Part shown: positions 43,507 to 54,463 of the stretch, one piece after another | How the letters are laid out: each line of letters starts with the position of its first letter | Position numbering within the stretch: the first letter of the stretch is position 1 | DNA from: Anaeromassilibacillus sp. An200 | GTDB taxonomy: Bacteria > Bacillota > Clostridia > Oscillospirales > Acutalibacteraceae | Length of the DNA stretch: 64,000 bases | Direction: 5' to 3' | NCBI RefSeq assembly: GCF_002160025.1 | Contig: NZ_NFJU01000001.1 | Span: 185,700-249,699 of the forward strand | Program-made: the position numbers and the translations under genes | Notes under the pieces: generated by a model | What the model saw: the letters and a program-made list of their open reading frames with translations, nothing else | Told to the model about the DNA's origin: nothing | Database searches by the model: none

Positions 43507-43654
43507 CCTCCAACCTCCTCCTTATCCCGGACATGAGAACGAAGCTTTTTGGTAATGTTCGCCGGGGAGCGCTGTTTTATGCGGAATAAGCACAATTTCG
43601 CGGGAAAGAATATCCTCAGAAATTGGCTCTGCACTATGCAAAGGAGGACTTGCC

Positions 43655-44332
43655 ATGACAATCTCCCTGATTCGTACGCTTCTGCTCTACGCTGTCATTC
43701 TGGGAGCGGTGCGCCTGATGGGAAAACGGCAGATCAGCGAACTGCAAACCAGCGAGCTGGTGGTAACGCTTTTAATCTCCGATATCGCCGCAATTCCCAT
43801 GCAGGACACGGGACAACCGCTTTTGAGCGGCTTGCTCCCCATTGCCATTCTGGTTTTTTGCGAGATTGTCACTTCCGTCATCATGCTGAAAAGCACCCGC
43901 CTGCGCAGTCTGATCTGCGGCCGGCCCATTGTGGTCATCAACGACGGCTCCATCGTCCAGAGCGAGCTTCGCCGGCTGCGCATGACAACGGAGGATCTCT
44001 GCGAAGAGCTTCGGCAGAAGGATATTTTCTGCCTGGAGGATGTCGCCTATGCAATCGTGGAAACCAACGGACGGATGAGCATTGTCAAAAAGCCGGGTAA
44101 GGATGTTCCTTCCGCGGAACTCTGTGGATTGATCCCGCCTGATAACGGAATAGAAGCCGTTGTGGTCAGCGATGGGGTTGTCTCTGATTTTTCATTGCAG
44201 CTGATTCGCAAAAGTCACGGATGGCTGGAAGGCATTCTGCGCGGTAAAAATCTTTCCGCAAAAGATATTTTTTTGATGACAGCAAACACAGCCGGTCAGT
44301 TCCATATTGTAAAAAAGGAAGGGAGGAATTAG
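43655..44332 (+). CDS. DUF421 family membrane protein (YetF-like)
   Basis: A 225-residue protein with three N-terminal transmembrane helices and two cytoplasmic DUF421 halves. The core GKRQISELQTSELVVTLLISDIAAIPMQD and the cytoplasmic GRPIVVINDGSIVQSELRRLRMTTEDLCEELRQKDIF are typical. Bacillus YetF/YrbG relatives are sporulation-expressed and of unclear function. AAAGGAGG precedes the start. The DUF4363 gene follows after two bases, an arrangement that recurs in clostridia. It is divergent from the germination operon. Confidence 0.88.
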   Translation: MTISLIRTLLLYAVILGAVRLMGKRQISELQTSELVVTLLISDIAAIPMQDTGQPLLSGLLPIAILVFCEIVTSVIMLKSTRLRSLICGRPIVVINDGSIVQSELRRLRMTTEDLCEELRQKDIFCLEDVAYAIVETNGRMSIVKKPGKDVPSAELCGLIPPDNGIEAVVVSDGVVSDFSLQLIRKSHGWLEGILRGKNLSAKDIFLMTANTAGQFHIVKKEGRN

Positions 44333-44334
44333 GA

Positions 44335-44715
44335 ATGAAACGTCTCTGGGCTGCAGCAATCCTTTTTTTCTGCGCCGCAGCACTCTGCTTTTGGCAGGGC
44401 TGGCATACCGGACGCACGACGGATCTTTTGGAGCAGGAGGTCCGGGCCGCCGTCAAAGCAAGCGAACAGGGGAATGCTTCTCTCGCGGAATCGCATACAC
44501 TTGCCGCCATACAGGAATGGGAGTCTGCGCGCGGCCCGCTTTGTGTGTATACCGCGCACACGCGGGTTGAGGAACTGGGACGCACCCTCAGCGCCCTTCC
44601 CCCGCTGGCCCGGTACGGAACCTTCGACCAGCTGGCTTCCGAATGTGAGCGCGCACTGGCACAAATCGATTCCCTTCGCTGGATCGATCGTCCCACACCG
44701 GAAAATATTTTGTAA
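44335..44715 (+). CDS. DUF4363 family protein
   Basis: A 126-residue protein with one N-terminal transmembrane or signal-anchor helix (about residues 3-20) and a helical exterior domain. The heptad-like stretch LEQEVRAAVKASEQGNASLAESHTLAAIQEWE and the terminal ALAQIDSL match DUF4363. It always travels with DUF421 in related genomes, so the two probably act together at the membrane. No function is assigned. Confidence 0.82.
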   Translation: MKRLWAAAILFFCAAALCFWQGWHTGRTTDLLEQEVRAAVKASEQGNASLAESHTLAAIQEWESARGPLCVYTAHTRVEELGRTLSALPPLARYGTFDQLASECERALAQIDSLRWIDRPTPENIL

Positions 44716-44762
44716 TTCCCCTGCATTTTCAGCGAAAAACTGTATCATTCCCAAAAACAAAA

Positions 44763-44791
44763 TTGCAAAAAAAGCAAAGATATGATAGAAT
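44763..44791 (+). promoter_or_regulatory. Promoter of nrdR
   Basis: TTGCAA (44763-44768) and TAGAAT (44786-44791) have a 17-base spacer. The leader to the nrdR start codon would be about 110 bases. Confidence 0.65.
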
Positions 44792-44908
44792 GAGAGCACA
44801 TAAGGAAGCATTTGGGATCGTGTGAAAATCGTGCCCACAGAGCGTCTGTCACGGCATCGGTTTTTCGTCCGCGTACTGGGCGCAGTGCGGGGCAGGAAGG
44901 AAAGAAAA

Positions 44909-45379
44909 ATGAAATGTCCATATTGCAGCTATGAGGAAAGCAAGGTCGTTGACTCCCGCCCTACGGATGAGGGCGAACGAATTCGCCGCAGACGGGAATG
45001 TCTGAAATGCGGAAAACGCTTTACCACTTATGAGGTGGTGGAAACTGTTCCCGTTGTGGTGATCAAGAAGGATCGCTCACGGGAAACCTTTGATCGGAAC
45101 AAGCTTCTCAATGGCCTTCTTCGCGCCTGTGAAAAGCGCCCTGTCTCCCTTGACACACTGGAAAACGTTGTCGATGAAATTCAAAATACACTTCAAAATT
45201 CCCTGGAACGCGAAATCCCTTCCAGCCGGATCGGAAAATATGCAATGGATCGGCTCAAGGATATCGATGAAGTGGCCTATGTTCGCTTTGCCTCTGTGTA
45301 CCGTCAATTTAAAGATATCCACAGCTTTATGGAAGAATTGAGTGAGTTAATCAAAAACAAGGGCGAAACGAAAGCCTGA
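44909..45379 (+). CDS. nrdR: Transcriptional repressor NrdR
   Basis: A 156-residue repressor of ribonucleotide reductase genes. The N-terminal zinc ribbon is CPYC...CLKC with the characteristic [30 protein letters not shown], followed by the ATP-cone domain ([31 protein letters not shown]). The cone senses ATP/dATP. ATG 44909 follows GGAAGGAAAG; a GTG extension to 44822 contains no NrdR homology and is rejected. No nrd gene is nearby to test the NrdR box. Confidence 0.95.
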   Translation: MKCPYCSYEESKVVDSRPTDEGERIRRRRECLKCGKRFTTYEVVETVPVVVIKKDRSRETFDRNKLLNGLLRACEKRPVSLDTLENVVDEIQNTLQNSLEREIPSSRIGKYAMDRLKDIDEVAYVRFASVYRQFKDIHSFMEELSELIKNKGETKA

Positions 45380-45413
45380 GTTTTTATGTATTATGTATGA
45401 AAGGGGAAAAAAC

Positions 45414-46112
45414 ATGAAACGTCTTCTCTGCGTCATTTTCTCCGCTCTCATGGTAGCCGGATCCGCCTCATCGGTTTATGCCCTTCCCAGACACGAGGAG
45501 GTTGGGATAGAAGAAACTCAGACCGTCACTGTAAGCAGCAGCGAGCTTTGGACGCAGTTTGCAGAAGCCGAGGCTTACAAAAAGCTTTATGAGATGCAGG
45601 AGAAAGCTGTAAAAGAGCAGCTGCGTCTCTATGAAGGACCCGGCGCCGCAGCATATCTGTACCAATCCGGCACAGCTTCACAGGCCTACGCACAATGGTC
45701 GGAGCTGAAAAGCCAGGAATCGGCGCTCAAACTGAAAAAAGAGCAGTACGAATGGCAGAAAAAGCAGGCGGAAGCTTCCCTCAAGCTGCTTGGGGAAAAA
45801 CCTGGAAAGGCAGAGCTGCAATATGCTCTCTACACAGGAACCCTGACCCCTTCCGGCCTTGCCTATGACGCTCTGCTGGCAAAGCGTTATTCCCTGCAAA
45901 TGCAGGAGGAGCAGAACGAACTGGAAAAGAAAAATTTGGAATATCAATACCAGCTGGGGCAGATCGATGACAGTTCCTTTATCTCCGGTTTTGCCGCCGC
46001 GGTTCTGAAAAAGGAAGAAAGCAAACAGCAGCGGGAACAGATTGACGCGGAAATCGAATATCTTTATTCTCCGTCTCCGGCAGGCCCTGCGGCAGGTCCT
46101 TTGCTTCCCTGA
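45414..46112 (+). CDS. Secreted coiled-coil protein of unknown function
   Basis: A 232-residue exported protein. A signal peptide is clear: MKRLLCVIFSALMVAGSASSVYA with cleavage after AYA-type residues near 23. The mature part is almost entirely helical and rich in Gln, Glu, Lys and Tyr (SQESALKLKKEQYEWQKKQAEASLKLL; YSLQMQEEQNELEKKNLEYQYQLGQ). The pattern recalls the hairpin helices of TolC-like outer membrane factors, but the protein is half the length and a beta barrel is absent. I do not recognise the family. It follows nrdR by 34 bases with GAAAGGGG and precedes a strong terminator. Confidence 0.75.
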   Translation: MKRLLCVIFSALMVAGSASSVYALPRHEEVGIEETQTVTVSSSELWTQFAEAEAYKKLYEMQEKAVKEQLRLYEGPGAAAYLYQSGTASQAYAQWSELKSQESALKLKKEQYEWQKKQAEASLKLLGEKPGKAELQYALYTGTLTPSGLAYDALLAKRYSLQMQEEQNELEKKNLEYQYQLGQIDDSSFISGFAAAVLKKEESKQQREQIDAEIEYLYSPSPAGPAAGPLLP

Positions 46113-46124
46113 AACAAAGATAAT

Positions 46125-46165
46125 AAATCAGGCGGGACACCCGAAACGGGTGTCCCGCCTGATTT
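46125..46165. terminator. Bidirectional terminator
   Basis: AAATCAGGCGGGACACCCG and its exact complement CGGGTGTCCCGCCTGATTT are separated by AAA, a perfect 19-bp stem. It separates the secreted coiled-coil gene from the convergent M3 peptidase. Confidence 0.93.
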
Positions 46166-46183
46166 GATTTCAGACTCTCTTTT

Positions 46184-47875
46184 TTACAGCTGATGCGTAT
46201 CGATCCAGTCGCTGACGGCTTTTGCCACAGGGGCAAGGGAACCGTCTGTGAAAGGAACCACAAGACCCGCACTTCCGACGAGATCCGCGTATGTCCGGGT
46301 CCCGGCCTTGTCCACCAAAGCCAGATACCGCTGCCAGGCATCCTTCGGATCCTTCAGGAAGGCAGCAAAGAATTGCAGCGCCACTGTCTGCGCCAGGCAA
46401 TAGTCAATGTAATAGAACGGATACTGATAAATGTGAAGCTGACGCTGCCAGCCCGCGCCGCGTCCGTAGAAGGACATTCCCTCCACGTTATTCCAAGGAC
46501 GGTACTTTTTCTCCAGCTTCAGCCATTCCTCGTTGCGCTGCTCGGGCGTCAGCTCCGGGTGGCTGTATACAATGTGCTGGAACTCGTCTACCATACATCC
46601 GTAGGGCAAAAAGCTCAGCGCGTCCTCTGCGTGATACAGAGCATACTTATCGGTCTGCGGCCCGAAGAACAGATGATGCCAAGGGGTCGTCAAAAACTCC
46701 ATGCTCATACTGTGAATCTCGCAGCTTTCCAAACCCGGGCCTTGCAGCTCACCCGGCAAATCCTGCTGCATAGCACGGTATGCCTGGAATGCGTGGCCCG
46801 CCTCATGGGTCAGCACATCCACATCCCCGGAAGTACCGTTGAAGTTGCTGAAAATAAAGGGCGCTTTCAGCATCGGAAAATGAGTGCAGTATCCACCCGG
46901 CGCTTTGCCCGGCCGGCTCAGAACATCCAGCAGCTCATTGTCCATCAGAAAATCAATGAATTCCGCCGTCTCAGGACTCAGTTCATGATACATGGTGCGT
47001 CCTGCCGCCAGAATTTCCTCGGGGGTACCGGTGGGATTGGGATTGCCATCGGCAAAATAAAGCGCGCTGTCGTAGAACTTCGGATCGGTCAGGCCGCAGC
47101 GCTCCGCCTGCCGCGCCTTCATGCGGGCCACCAGCGGCACTATGTCGCGCACTACCTGCTCACGGTAAGCTTCCACCTCTTTGCGGCCATAGCCCAGACG
47201 CTGCATCCGCAGATAGGACAGGGGAACATAGTTCTCATACCCCATCGCACGGGCCTGCTCATTGCGGTTTTCGATCAGCTTGGTATACAGCTCATCAAAT
47301 TCCGCCTGATGGTCGTCGAAGAATTTTCCTTCCGCCTCATAAGCGGCCTTACGCACCGCGCGATCGGTGCTCTGCTTGTAAGGCCCCAGTTTGGGCAGCG
47401 GCAGGGTCTGCCCCTCAAATTCCACCATCGCCGAAGCATACAGCTTCTGATACTGGCTGACCAGGGCGTTTTCCTTCTGCATCAGCGGCAGAATCTCCGG
47501 GATGGCACAGCGCACACTCTGCTCCAGCTTATCCAGATAGATCTGGCCGTACCGATCCGCCAGAGCCTGCTTGTGCGGATTCGCCAGCACCGCACGGGAG
47601 AAAGCCAGCCCTTTGTCGTTGAACCGGGGACTGTTCTCATCATAGAAATCATTCTCTTTTGCGTAGAACTCATCCTTGGTGTTAATCGAATACCGTACAT
47701 AGGACAGGCTGGAATCAGTCATAAACTGCTGGCACAGCTTGTCACATTCATCACAAACCGCCAGAAGCTCTTCTCCGCTCGCGGCATTCGCGGCCTGAGC
47801 TGTAAGCTCATCCAGACGGGCAAGCATTCCTTCCAGGTCCGGGCGGACATACTCAATCTGAGAAAAAGGTTTCAT
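46184..47875 (-). CDS. M3 family oligoendopeptidase
   Basis: A 563-residue zinc metallopeptidase of the PepF/M3 type that degrades short cytoplasmic peptides. The zinc motif is THEAGHAFQ near residue 360 and the third ligand Glu is in LESCEIHSMSMEF. The N-terminal helical part (SQIEYVRPDLEGMLARLDELTAQAANA) is typical. The gene stands alone with a TATAAT box about 150 bases upstream. The start has AAAGGA at about ten bases. Substrates are not predicted beyond oligopeptides. Confidence 0.93.
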   Translation of the reverse strand: MKPFSQIEYVRPDLEGMLARLDELTAQAANAASGEELLAVCDECDKLCQQFMTDSSLSYVRYSINTKDEFYAKENDFYDENSPRFNDKGLAFSRAVLANPHKQALADRYGQIYLDKLEQSVRCAIPEILPLMQKENALVSQYQKLYASAMVEFEGQTLPLPKLGPYKQSTDRAVRKAAYEAEGKFFDDHQAEFDELYTKLIENRNEQARAMGYENYVPLSYLRMQRLGYGRKEVEAYREQVVRDIVPLVARMKARQAERCGLTDPKFYDSALYFADGNPNPTGTPEEILAAGRTMYHELSPETAEFIDFLMDNELLDVLSRPGKAPGGYCTHFPMLKAPFIFSNFNGTSGDVDVLTHEAGHAFQAYRAMQQDLPGELQGPGLESCEIHSMSMEFLTTPWHHLFFGPQTDKYALYHAEDALSFLPYGCMVDEFQHIVYSHPELTPEQRNEEWLKLEKKYRPWNNVEGMSFYGRGAGWQRQLHIYQYPFYYIDYCLAQTVALQFFAAFLKDPKDAWQRYLALVDKAGTRTYADLVGSAGLVVPFTDGSLAPVAKAVSDWIDTHQL

Positions 47876-48063
47876 GATACAAAATCCTTTCCGGCGTGGA
47901 ATTCCGCGCCTTCCATGTTGCTCTGCTAGACCGCACCTGCGGCAACCAGGCCGTGCACGCTTTCCCCGGTCACCCGGTCAATGTGTTTTTGGATGCTGAA
48001 CGGCCGCTCAGAGCTTATTTGAAAGTATTATACCATGATCCTTTTGCAAAGAAAAGAGAGCAT
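47876..48063 (-). other. Leader region of the M3 peptidase gene
   Basis: A 188-base non-coding stretch. A TATAAT box on the minus strand (48031-48036 region) suggests a start of transcription about 145 bases before the peptidase ATG. Within the leader only small hairpins can be drawn (for example GGCG/CGCC around GGAATTCC near 47900). No riboswitch core is recognised. Confidence 0.4.
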
Positions 48064-51289
<3,226 letters not shown>

Positions 51290-51388
51290 CTTTTTCATCC
51301 TTTCTTCTCACCAAGCTGAGTCTGGATGCCGTTCGCATCCTGTGCTCAGCTTTTTCTGTTACCTCACCGCTCACAGCCATCCAATTTA

Positions 51389-51460
51389 TTAGCGGCAATT
51401 ACCGGACGGAATGGGAAAAAAGGAAGCTGTTTTCTCTCGCTGTTTCATGTTCCACCGCAT
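51389..51460 (-). CDS. Short leader ORF (23 codons) upstream of asnB
   Basis: ATG at 51460 is seven bases downstream of a near-perfect AAAAGGAGG, stronger than the site of asnB itself. The peptide MRWNMKQREKTASFFPIPS... ends 23 codons later; it is basic at the start and has only two Asn residues, so a classical Asn-starvation attenuator is unlikely. It could be a coupling or regulatory leader peptide or chance. Expression would need read-through of the terminator at 51486-51528 or another promoter. Confidence 0.4.
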   Translation of the reverse strand: MRWNMKQREKTASFFPIPSGNCR

Positions 51461-51485
51461 GCGGGTTCCTCCTTTTGCAGCGCAA

Positions 51486-51528
51486 AAAGGCGTCCGCGAG
51501 AGCCGTTCCCGGCTTCGCGGACGCCTTT
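51486..51528 (-). terminator. Terminator after sigE / attenuator before asnB
   Basis: AAAGGCGTCCGCGA and TCGCGGACGCCTTT form a perfect stem with AGCC/GGCT pairing inside, followed on the minus strand by TTTTT. It lies only about 20 bases beyond the start point predicted for the 51551-51580 promoter. Confidence 0.88.
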
Positions 51529-51550
51529 GTCCTGCAATTAAGTTACTTTT

Positions 51551-51580
51551 ATTATAGCGGATTCCTCCCGTTCTGTGCAA
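51551..51580 (-). promoter_or_regulatory. Promoter between sigE and asnB
   Basis: On the minus strand TTGCAC and a perfect TATAAT lie 18 bases apart. It fires directly into the hairpin at 51486-51528. Confidence 0.65.
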
Positions 51581-51643
51581 GAGTATTTTGCAAAATCATT
51601 TGTGCAATCCTGCAATTTTTTTTGGAAACATACGCCAAAACCA

Positions 51644-52372
51644 CTATCCTACTCTCTCCAAATCATGCCGCAGCCGCTCAATAATCCGCTTTTCCAGACG
51701 AGAAATATAGGACTGGGAGATCCCGAGAGTATCCGCCACCTCCTTCTGCGTGTGCTCCTGAGCCCGCCCCAAACCAAAACGAAGCTCCATGATCTTCCGT
51801 TCCCTCGGCGGCAGATGGGAAACAGCGGTAAGCAGCAGATTCCGTTCCACTTCCTGTTCAATTCCAAGATTGACCGCATCCTGATCGCTGCCCAGAATAT
51901 CAGAGAGCAGAAGTTCGTTTCCGTCCCAATCCACATTCAGCGGATCGTCGATGGAAACCTCGTTGCGAAGCTGAGAGTTTTTTCGCAGGAACATCAGAAT
52001 CTCATTTTCTATACAGCGCGAAGCATAGGTAGCCAGCTTGATATTACGTTCCGGGCAAAAGGTATTGACCGCTTTGATCAACCCGATCGTACCGATCGAG
52101 ATCAAATCTTCCATTCCCGCCCCGCTGGAATCAAATTTCTTGGCTATGTAAACCACCAGGCGCAGATTATGTGTGATGAGAGGTTCCCGGGCATTTTCCA
52201 CTCCCTCCCGGACGCGCTGCATCACCTCTGCCTCCTGCGCAGGTGTCAGAGGCGGCGGAAGCGTCTCCGGCCCGTTGATGTAATGAACATCCTGCGTCCA
52301 TCCCAGCCGTGCCTTCCACTGAAGGAATCGCCTTACCAGCCGCTGCACCCACTCCAAAACAAACTTTTTCAT
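51644..52372 (-). CDS. sigE: Mother-cell sporulation sigma factor sigma-E precursor
   Basis: The first mother-cell sigma factor, made as an inactive pro-protein. The 242-residue chain has a hydrophobic/basic pro-sequence of about 30 residues ([19 protein letters not shown]) ending near [15 protein letters not shown], where SpoIIGA cuts. Region 2 reads [34 protein letters not shown] and [15 protein letters not shown]; region 4 has [18 protein letters not shown]. Near-identity with Bacillus SigE over region 2 makes the assignment firm. It follows spoIIGA in the classical spoIIG operon; sigG is not downstream here. Confidence 0.95.
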   Translation of the reverse strand: MKKFVLEWVQRLVRRFLQWKARLGWTQDVHYINGPETLPPPLTPAQEAEVMQRVREGVENAREPLITHNLRLVVYIAKKFDSSGAGMEDLISIGTIGLIKAVNTFCPERNIKLATYASRCIENEILMFLRKNSQLRNEVSIDDPLNVDWDGNELLLSDILGSDQDAVNLGIEQEVERNLLLTAVSHLPPRERKIMELRFGLGRAQEHTQKEVADTLGISQSYISRLEKRIIERLRHDLERVG

Positions 52373-52446
52373 TTCCCCTCCTTGCCGCTGCCGGTGAAGC
52401 GGCGTCCCACGGGGCCTCCGGCCAGAATCAGGCTCGGGACGTTCCT

Positions 52447-53259
52447 TTATTCCAAAAGAGACGGATTCAGCAAAGCGTGAAATCCATCCTGTGAAACCGG
52501 CCGTTCACTGACGGCTATGTAAACCTGCGGCGGCTTCGTCACCTTTCCGGCACACTCGATCATTAGGCTTTCCGGCCGGAAGGCATGCAGCAAACCGCTG
52601 CCGGATACGGTATGGTAGGGAACCAAGCGGCACCCCTCCTCCTGCGGCGGAATCAGAGCGGCAACCGCTTCCGCGTCCGCAACGATAACGGGAGCCCCGG
52701 AAAATGGCTCGGTCAGACTGTTTCCCGTATCCACCCGCGCCGAAAACGAGACACTTTCCCCCGCACGGGTAGCGCTGACCCGGCAAAGGAGCGCTTTCGG
52801 TTCTTCCCGACCCGTCAGGCGCTGGATCAGCCGGACGGCTCCATAGGCCAGGACCGTTGCCGTCAGAAACACAACAGGTGAAAGATTGAAATAGACAACG
52901 GAATTTCGGATCAGAATCCCCTGTGTGGACGTCAGATACCAAAAAGCCAGCAGAAAACCGGCAAAAGCAAAATTCACCAGATAAAACGCCGTCACTCCGC
53001 GCAGCAGCAGCTTTGGCGAGCGCAGCGGATATGCCGCAAGCATGATGACCGCGGAAACCGCCAGACGGCACAGCAGAGAGAGAATAGCCGGAAGCGGCGG
53101 CGCCAGAATGGTGAGGGAATACGCCGCGCCGAGCGCGGCCCCTCCCAGCAGCCTGAGACGCCGTACCGTCAGATGAAGGAATCTCCCCACCGCCAGAAGC
53201 AGAAAATAATTGATAAATAGATTCAGCCCCAGCAGAACATCCACATACACCACCTGCAC
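52447..53259 (-). CDS. spoIIGA: Sigma-E processing aspartyl peptidase SpoIIGA
   Basis: Membrane protease that activates pro-sigma-E in the mother cell after septation. The 270-residue protein has five N-terminal transmembrane helices (residues about 1-145, [20 protein letters not shown] at the start) and a C-terminal aspartyl-protease half-domain with the catalytic Asp177 in [13 protein letters not shown]. The most likely start is the GTG at 53257-53259, directly before the family's VVYVDVL opening; a GTG two codons later is also possible. Open frame continues upstream but without homology and across the mazF terminator. Confidence 0.93.
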   Translation of the reverse strand: MQVVYVDVLLGLNLFINYFLLLAVGRFLHLTVRRLRLLGGAALGAAYSLTILAPPLPAILSLLCRLAVSAVIMLAAYPLRSPKLLLRGVTAFYLVNFAFAGFLLAFWYLTSTQGILIRNSVVYFNLSPVVFLTATVLAYGAVRLIQRLTGREEPKALLCRVSATRAGESVSFSARVDTGNSLTEPFSGAPVIVADAEAVAALIPPQEEGCRLVPYHTVSGSGLLHAFRPESLMIECAGKVTKPPQVYIAVSERPVSQDGFHALLNPSLLE

Positions 53260-53286
53260 AGCCCCGCCCCCTTTTGCGCTTCTCTT

Positions 53287-53319
53287 ATTATAGGAGGGAC
53301 GCGGCATACATTTTGTCAC
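53287..53319 (-). promoter_or_regulatory. spoIIG promoter with long spacer and candidate Spo0A site
   Basis: A perfect TATAAT is at 53292-53287 on the minus strand. The best -35-like hexamer is GTGACA (53319-53314), giving a 21-base spacer; the Bacillus spoIIG promoter is also sigma-A type with an abnormally long 22-base spacer bridged by Spo0A~P. The overlapping TTTTGTCACAAAA resembles the TGTCGAA Spo0A box with two changes. Confidence 0.6.
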
Positions 53320-53378
53320 AAAAAAAGGCTGCGCGCAAAATTGTCCGGGTCTCCCCGTCTCTTTTGCACGCAGCCCTT
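53320..53378 (-). terminator. Terminator after mazF
   Basis: AAGGCTGCGCGCAAAA pairs with TTTTGCACGCAGCC around a long loop; on the minus strand seven Ts follow and run directly into the -35 region of the spoIIG promoter. Confidence 0.82.
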
Positions 53379-53389
53379 CAAACAGCCGC

Positions 53390-53758
53390 CTATGTAGCGC
53401 GGCGGCCGTTCCCGGCATCTAGCCCGAAGCTGATTGACAGCGCCTGATCCACCCGATCCATGCTGCCGGAATCCAATCGTCCCATCCGTTCCTTCAAGCG
53501 GTGCTTGTCAATGGTTCTTACCTGTTCCAGAAGGACAATCGAATCCCGGGACAATCCTGTGGTTTGAGAATCCAGCAAAATGTGTGTGGGCAGCTTCGCC
53601 TTGCCTCTCTGGCTGGTGATCGCAGCGGCAATCACAGTGGGGCTGAAACGGTTTCCCACGTCGTTCTGCACAATCAGCACAGGGCGGACTCCCCCCTGTT
53701 CGGAGCCAACTACCGGGCTCAAATCGGCATAATAAATATCGCCTCTTCGTATACTCAC
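53390..53758 (-). CDS. mazF: MazF/NdoA-type endoribonuclease toxin (no adjacent antitoxin)
   Basis: A 122-residue PemK/MazF RNase that cuts single-stranded mRNA at short sequences. The family pattern is complete: [31 protein letters not shown], then [12 protein letters not shown] with the catalytic Thr/Ser region, and [14 protein letters not shown] 53758 gives the family N terminus ([13 protein letters not shown]) with GGAG about nine bases ahead; a GTG at 53767 is an alternative. In other Firmicutes alr and the antitoxin mazE/ndoAI lie directly upstream. Here the 203 bases upstream hold only a terminator and a promoter. Confidence 0.92.
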   Translation of the reverse strand: MSIRRGDIYYADLSPVVGSEQGGVRPVLIVQNDVGNRFSPTVIAAAITSQRGKAKLPTHILLDSQTTGLSRDSIVLLEQVRTIDKHRLKERMGRLDSGSMDRVDQALSISFGLDAGNGRRAT

Positions 53759-53786
53759 TTTTTTCACGCTCCGCTATGCAAAGTTT

Positions 53787-53796
53787 CGTTCGAACG
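53787..53796. repeat. Perfect 10-bp palindrome upstream of mazF
   Basis: CGTTCGAACG lies between the mazF promoter and start codon. It could be an operator, but ten bases are little evidence. It does not fit the LexA pattern GAAC-N4-GTTC. Confidence 0.3.
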
Positions 53797-53866
53797 TACT
53801 CTTATTTTTGTCTGTTCTGTTTTCGTTTATGCGGGAATTGAAATTCTTTTCCATCCCCACTGCTCC

Positions 53867-53896
53867 ATAATATTACCCGCGGCGCGCAAATGACAA
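53867..53896 (-). promoter_or_regulatory. Candidate mazF promoter
   Basis: TTGTCA and TATTAT are 18 bases apart on the minus strand, positioned between the preceding terminator and mazF. It makes mazF a single-gene unit. Confidence 0.5.
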
Positions 53897-53915
53897 TTTT
53901 CTCGTGTGGCAGAAC

Positions 53916-53959
53916 AAAGCGCCGCACGGCTCAGAGATCCTTCCAAGCCTGCGGCGCTT
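53916..53959 (-). terminator. Terminator after the GerS-like lipoprotein gene
   Basis: AAGCGCCGCA-GGCT and AGCC-GTGCGGCGCTT pair strongly, immediately after the lipoprotein stop; TTGTTC follows on the minus strand. Confidence 0.75.
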
Positions 53960-53961
53960 CT

Positions 53962-54447
53962 TCAGGAATCATACTCATAAAAACGGGCTGTGAACCCCAT
54001 CTGCGGCACCGTCAGCTCCCGAAGCTGTCCTGTCTCCGGATCCGCCTCCACCGTGTAGGTTTTTCCCTCCAGGCTTCCCTCAAAGGAGCTTGGTGCAACA
54101 GCGGTCAGACTCCCCTTTTTGTGAAGGGCATCGAGATAACGGTTCAGCTGAACGGCAAAGCTGCTTTCCGGAAGCGGACAGCTTTCGCTTACCGACTCCA
54201 GGCCCGCACAGGTCTGGGAAAAAAATTCTCCCTGCCAGTGATAGCCTATCAAAGAGGTGCGGACAGTAACAACGCCGGGGCCCTGCCGTTCGATGCGGCA
54301 ATCATACGTCTCCCCCGCGTACTCCACGGAAACGCGGCAGCAAAAGGAAAGCAGCAGCTCTTCCTGTGTCATGCGCTTCTCTGTGCAGCCCGGAAGGCAA
54401 AGCATCCCCAGCATGACCATGAGCGCAAGCAGCCTGCGCATCCGCAT
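53962..54447 (-). CDS. Lipoprotein, GerS/LolA-like by position and build
   Basis: A 161-residue lipoprotein: signal MRMRRLLALMVMLGMLCLPGC with lipobox LPGC, Cys at about residue 21. The mature part alternates short beta strands (CRVSVEYAGETYDCRIERQGPGVVTVRTS, GKTYTVEADPETGQLRELTVP) in the manner of LolA-like lipoprotein folds. In Clostridioides difficile gerS, a LolA-like germination lipoprotein, lies upstream of alr2-mazE-mazF; here the gene has the same place before mazF and after nnr. The GerS role is inferred from position and fold pattern, not from strong motifs. Confidence 0.65.
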   Translation of the reverse strand: MRMRRLLALMVMLGMLCLPGCTEKRMTQEELLLSFCCRVSVEYAGETYDCRIERQGPGVVTVRTSLIGYHWQGEFFSQTCAGLESVSESCPLPESSFAVQLNRYLDALHKKGSLTAVAPSSFEGSLEGKTYTVEADPETGQLRELTVPQMGFTARFYEYDS

Positions 54448-54463
54448 CCCTCCCCGAATCGTC

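Larger units (their letters stand above)
51290..51643 (-). promoter_or_regulatory. asnB leader with promoter, terminator hairpin and short uORF
   Basis: A 354-base region between sigE and asnB. On the minus strand it holds in order a promoter (TTGCAC and TATAAT 18 bases apart, 51580-51551), a strong terminator hairpin (51528-51486), an AAAAGGAGG site at 51476-51468 followed seven bases later by a 23-codon frame (51460-51389), and a second hairpin (AAGCTGAG/CTCAGCTT, 51352-51313) next to the asnB ribosome-binding site. No T-box core is present. Confidence 0.55.

Noticed and set aside
43507..43654. Sigma-G-like boxes (GCATA ... CATTACC) upstream of gerAA
   Set aside because: The spacer is about 20 bases, beyond the usual 17-18, so the match is within chance.
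44792..44908. nrdR leader recalling a cobalamin riboswitch (GGGAT...GTGTGAAAATC...CCCAC)
   Set aside because: The B12-box sequence, the conserved CCGCNACUGU segment and compatible stems cannot be found; the likeness is limited to a few bases.
53787..53796. CGTTCGAACG palindrome as a LexA box
   Set aside because: LexA sites in Firmicutes read GAAC-N4-GTTC; this palindrome has the half-sites in the opposite order.
53768..53961. Search for a small mazE antitoxin frame upstream of mazF
   Set aside because: No minus-strand frame with start, ribosome-binding site and MazE/ribbon-helix-helix pattern exists; the space is taken by a terminator and a promoter.
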